From positions 1 to 64,000 of the forward strand of contig CANIBP010000035.1 in assembly GCA_947466075.1 (NCBI GenBank): a DNA stretch of 64,000 nt, written 5' to 3'. Shown here piece by piece: positions 63,176-64,000 of this stretch (position 1 is the stretch's first letter; each line of letters starts with the position of its first letter). The translations under genes were made by a program, and so were the position numbers. The notes beneath the pieces are model-generated. The model saw nothing but the letters and a program-made list of their open reading frames with translations. It did no database searches and had not been told where the DNA came from. This DNA comes from Verrucomicrobiaceae bacterium (lineage in GTDB: Bacteria; Verrucomicrobiota; Verrucomicrobiia; Verrucomicrobiales; Verrucomicrobiaceae).

Positions 63176-64000
63176 GGTGCCGCCTCCCCGATGGCAAACA
63201 AGATGGCATTCGCGATAACGTACACTTTGCCGTCCACGCCGATGACAGAAGGCGTGTAGGCCTCTCCAATGCCTGGGGTAAGTGTGAGAGGCTCAATGAG
63301 TGTGTTCGTGTGAAAGTCCCAGCGGTAGATCTTGCCGTCCTCACTGTGGACGATAGCCGAGTGCTTCGCGCGGTCGATGGCCACAGTATTCACGCACCAC
63401 TCGCGGACCGCACCGGACACGCCGGGGTATTCATCATCCGGCGTTGGGCCATTGACGGTGAGGATCTCCTTCATCACTACGGCTCCCGAGACTGCATCGG
63501 TCATCGTGTCATTGGGATCTAGCACGGCCAGTTTGTTGATGCCATTGCCTCCAGCGCCAGCGTAGTTGTTGTATTTGGACAGCAGTAGGTACTTCGAGGC
63601 ACCTTGATACGATGGTACCAAGGCCGCTGGCACCACCGAGGGCGTATGATCCCAGCCGAAAGCACCTGAGGGCTTAGACTGCATCAGCGTCTTGTCGTAA
63701 TGCCGCAGCCAGCCACGAGAGTGATTTGCGCCCCACGAGTGCTCAAAAACGCCGAAATAGACATCCCCATCAGGCCCCACCATGGGCGAGGCAGTGCCGT
63801 CATCGAGCATCCGAGCGCCAAAAGAGGTGTCCAGCCGATTCGACGAGGGGTGAAGAGCATCTCTGAGCCATATTTTGCCCGTTTGGACCAATGTTCGGCT
63901 GTCGAGTGCCAGCAGATAGCCGAAGGAATATTGAGTGCTCAATACGTCGTCGTTCCGCACCGCCACATAGAGCGTCTTGTGGTCGTTGCTCAGGGCCGGG
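63172..64000 (-). CDS. C-terminal part of a PQQ-like beta-propeller protein (cut by the window)
   Basis: At least 276 residues in an open frame that continues past base 64000, so the start is not in the window. Repeated blades of the YLLALDSRTL, PMVGPDGDVYFGVF, YLLLSKYNNYAGAGGN, LAVLDPNDT, SEDGKIYRWDF, PSVIGVDGKVYVIANAILFAIG kind are PQQ/quinoprotein-dehydrogenase-like propeller blades. Probably secreted, in an operon with the next gene (4-bp overlap). Confidence 0.8.
   Translation of the reverse strand, partial: PALSNDHKTLYVAVRNDDVLSTQYSFGYLLALDSRTLVQTGKIWLRDALHPSSNRLDTSFGARMLDDGTASPMVGPDGDVYFGVFEHSWGANHSRGWLRHYDKTLMQSKPSGAFGWDHTPSVVPAALVPSYQGASKYLLLSKYNNYAGAGGNGINKLAVLDPNDTMTDAVSGAVVMKEILTVNGPTPDDEYPGVSGAVREWCVNTVAIDRAKHSAIVHSEDGKIYRWDFHTNTLIEPLTLTPGIGEAYTPSVIGVDGKVYVIANAILFAIGEAAP

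Noticed and set aside
1..64000. CRISPR array, prophage or insertion sequence
   Set aside because: No regularly spaced direct repeats and no transposase, integrase or phage structural genes were seen. The RT belongs to a DGR, not a group II intron or retron.

Overview
The window is 64 kb of a GC-rich, densely coding bacterial chromosome, most likely from the Verrucomicrobiota (a Prosthecobacter/Verrucomicrobium-like member). That placement is inferred from gene content: secreted c-type cytochrome domain proteins of the Planctomycetes-Verrucomicrobia kind, an SLA1-like (SHD1) domain, formylglycine-enzyme (FGE/SUMF1)-fold proteins, a sulfatase, sialate O-acetylesterase, a PEP-CTERM sorting signal, FG-GAP and PQQ-like propeller proteins, and Tat-exported TIM-barrel proteins. 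No rRNA, tRNA, CRISPR array, insertion sequence or prophage was found.

Layout. 0.2-8.5 kb: a di-haem cytochrome/FGE fusion, GlgE maltosyltransferase, a four-helix-bundle gene set between short repeats, a sugar isomerase-like and an esterase-like exported protein, and a toxin-antitoxin-like nucleotidyltransferase pair. 8.5-14.3 kb: FabF, a VWA-like membrane protein, a polyprenyl diphosphate synthase, SecG, sialate acetylesterase. 14.4-14.5 kb: a 3' remnant of an ABC-transporter ATPase. 14.8-31 kb: a secreted papain-like protease, HEAT protein, aminotransferase, AlkC-like glycosylase, cytochrome, coiled-coil lipoprotein, sulfite reductase CysI, PpnP, an MFS transporter, a TPR protein, a 34-residue COX24-type protein, HisG, a GH114 protein. 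31-32.2 kb: MetK.

32.5-35.4 kb is the highlight: a complete diversity-generating retroelement (DGR). It has an FGE/C-type-lectin-fold target gene with its variable repeat (VR, 33293-33414), avd (33628-34008), a reverse transcriptase (34005-35057) with the DGR-type IGNLTSQ motif, and a template repeat (TR, 35081-35203). A base-by-base comparison gives 19 substitutions plus one 1-nt deletion, all at template adenines, and no change at any other base. The deletion puts the target out of frame. The shifted frame just downstream encodes a PEP-CTERM anchor (VPEPS, hydrophobic stretch, RRRR), so the intact protein would be a diversified, exosortase-sorted surface protein, while the present allele has lost its anchor. 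A highly structured non-coding stretch with a terminator follows the TR, and then a small gene overlapping an HNH nuclease gene. Copies of a double-hairpin repeat bracket the whole island (after metK and after the TPR gene at 37.9 kb).

38-64 kb: a DUF5615/DUF433 toxin-antitoxin-like pair, a sulfatase, transketolase, a Tat-exported protein, a membrane thioredoxin, Asd and an L,D-transpeptidase. These are followed by a four-gene unit (VIT-VWA protein, VWA protein, response regulator, histidine kinase), then PyrC, an FG-GAP protein, a DUF3352-like secreted protein, an S1C protease, a cellulose-synthase-like glycosyltransferase with a beta-barrel partner, a SMUG1-type uracil-DNA glycosylase, and two secreted proteins, the last of which runs off the window.

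Coding calls rest on translated motifs and gene packing. Names without a clear motif are left generic. No database search was possible.
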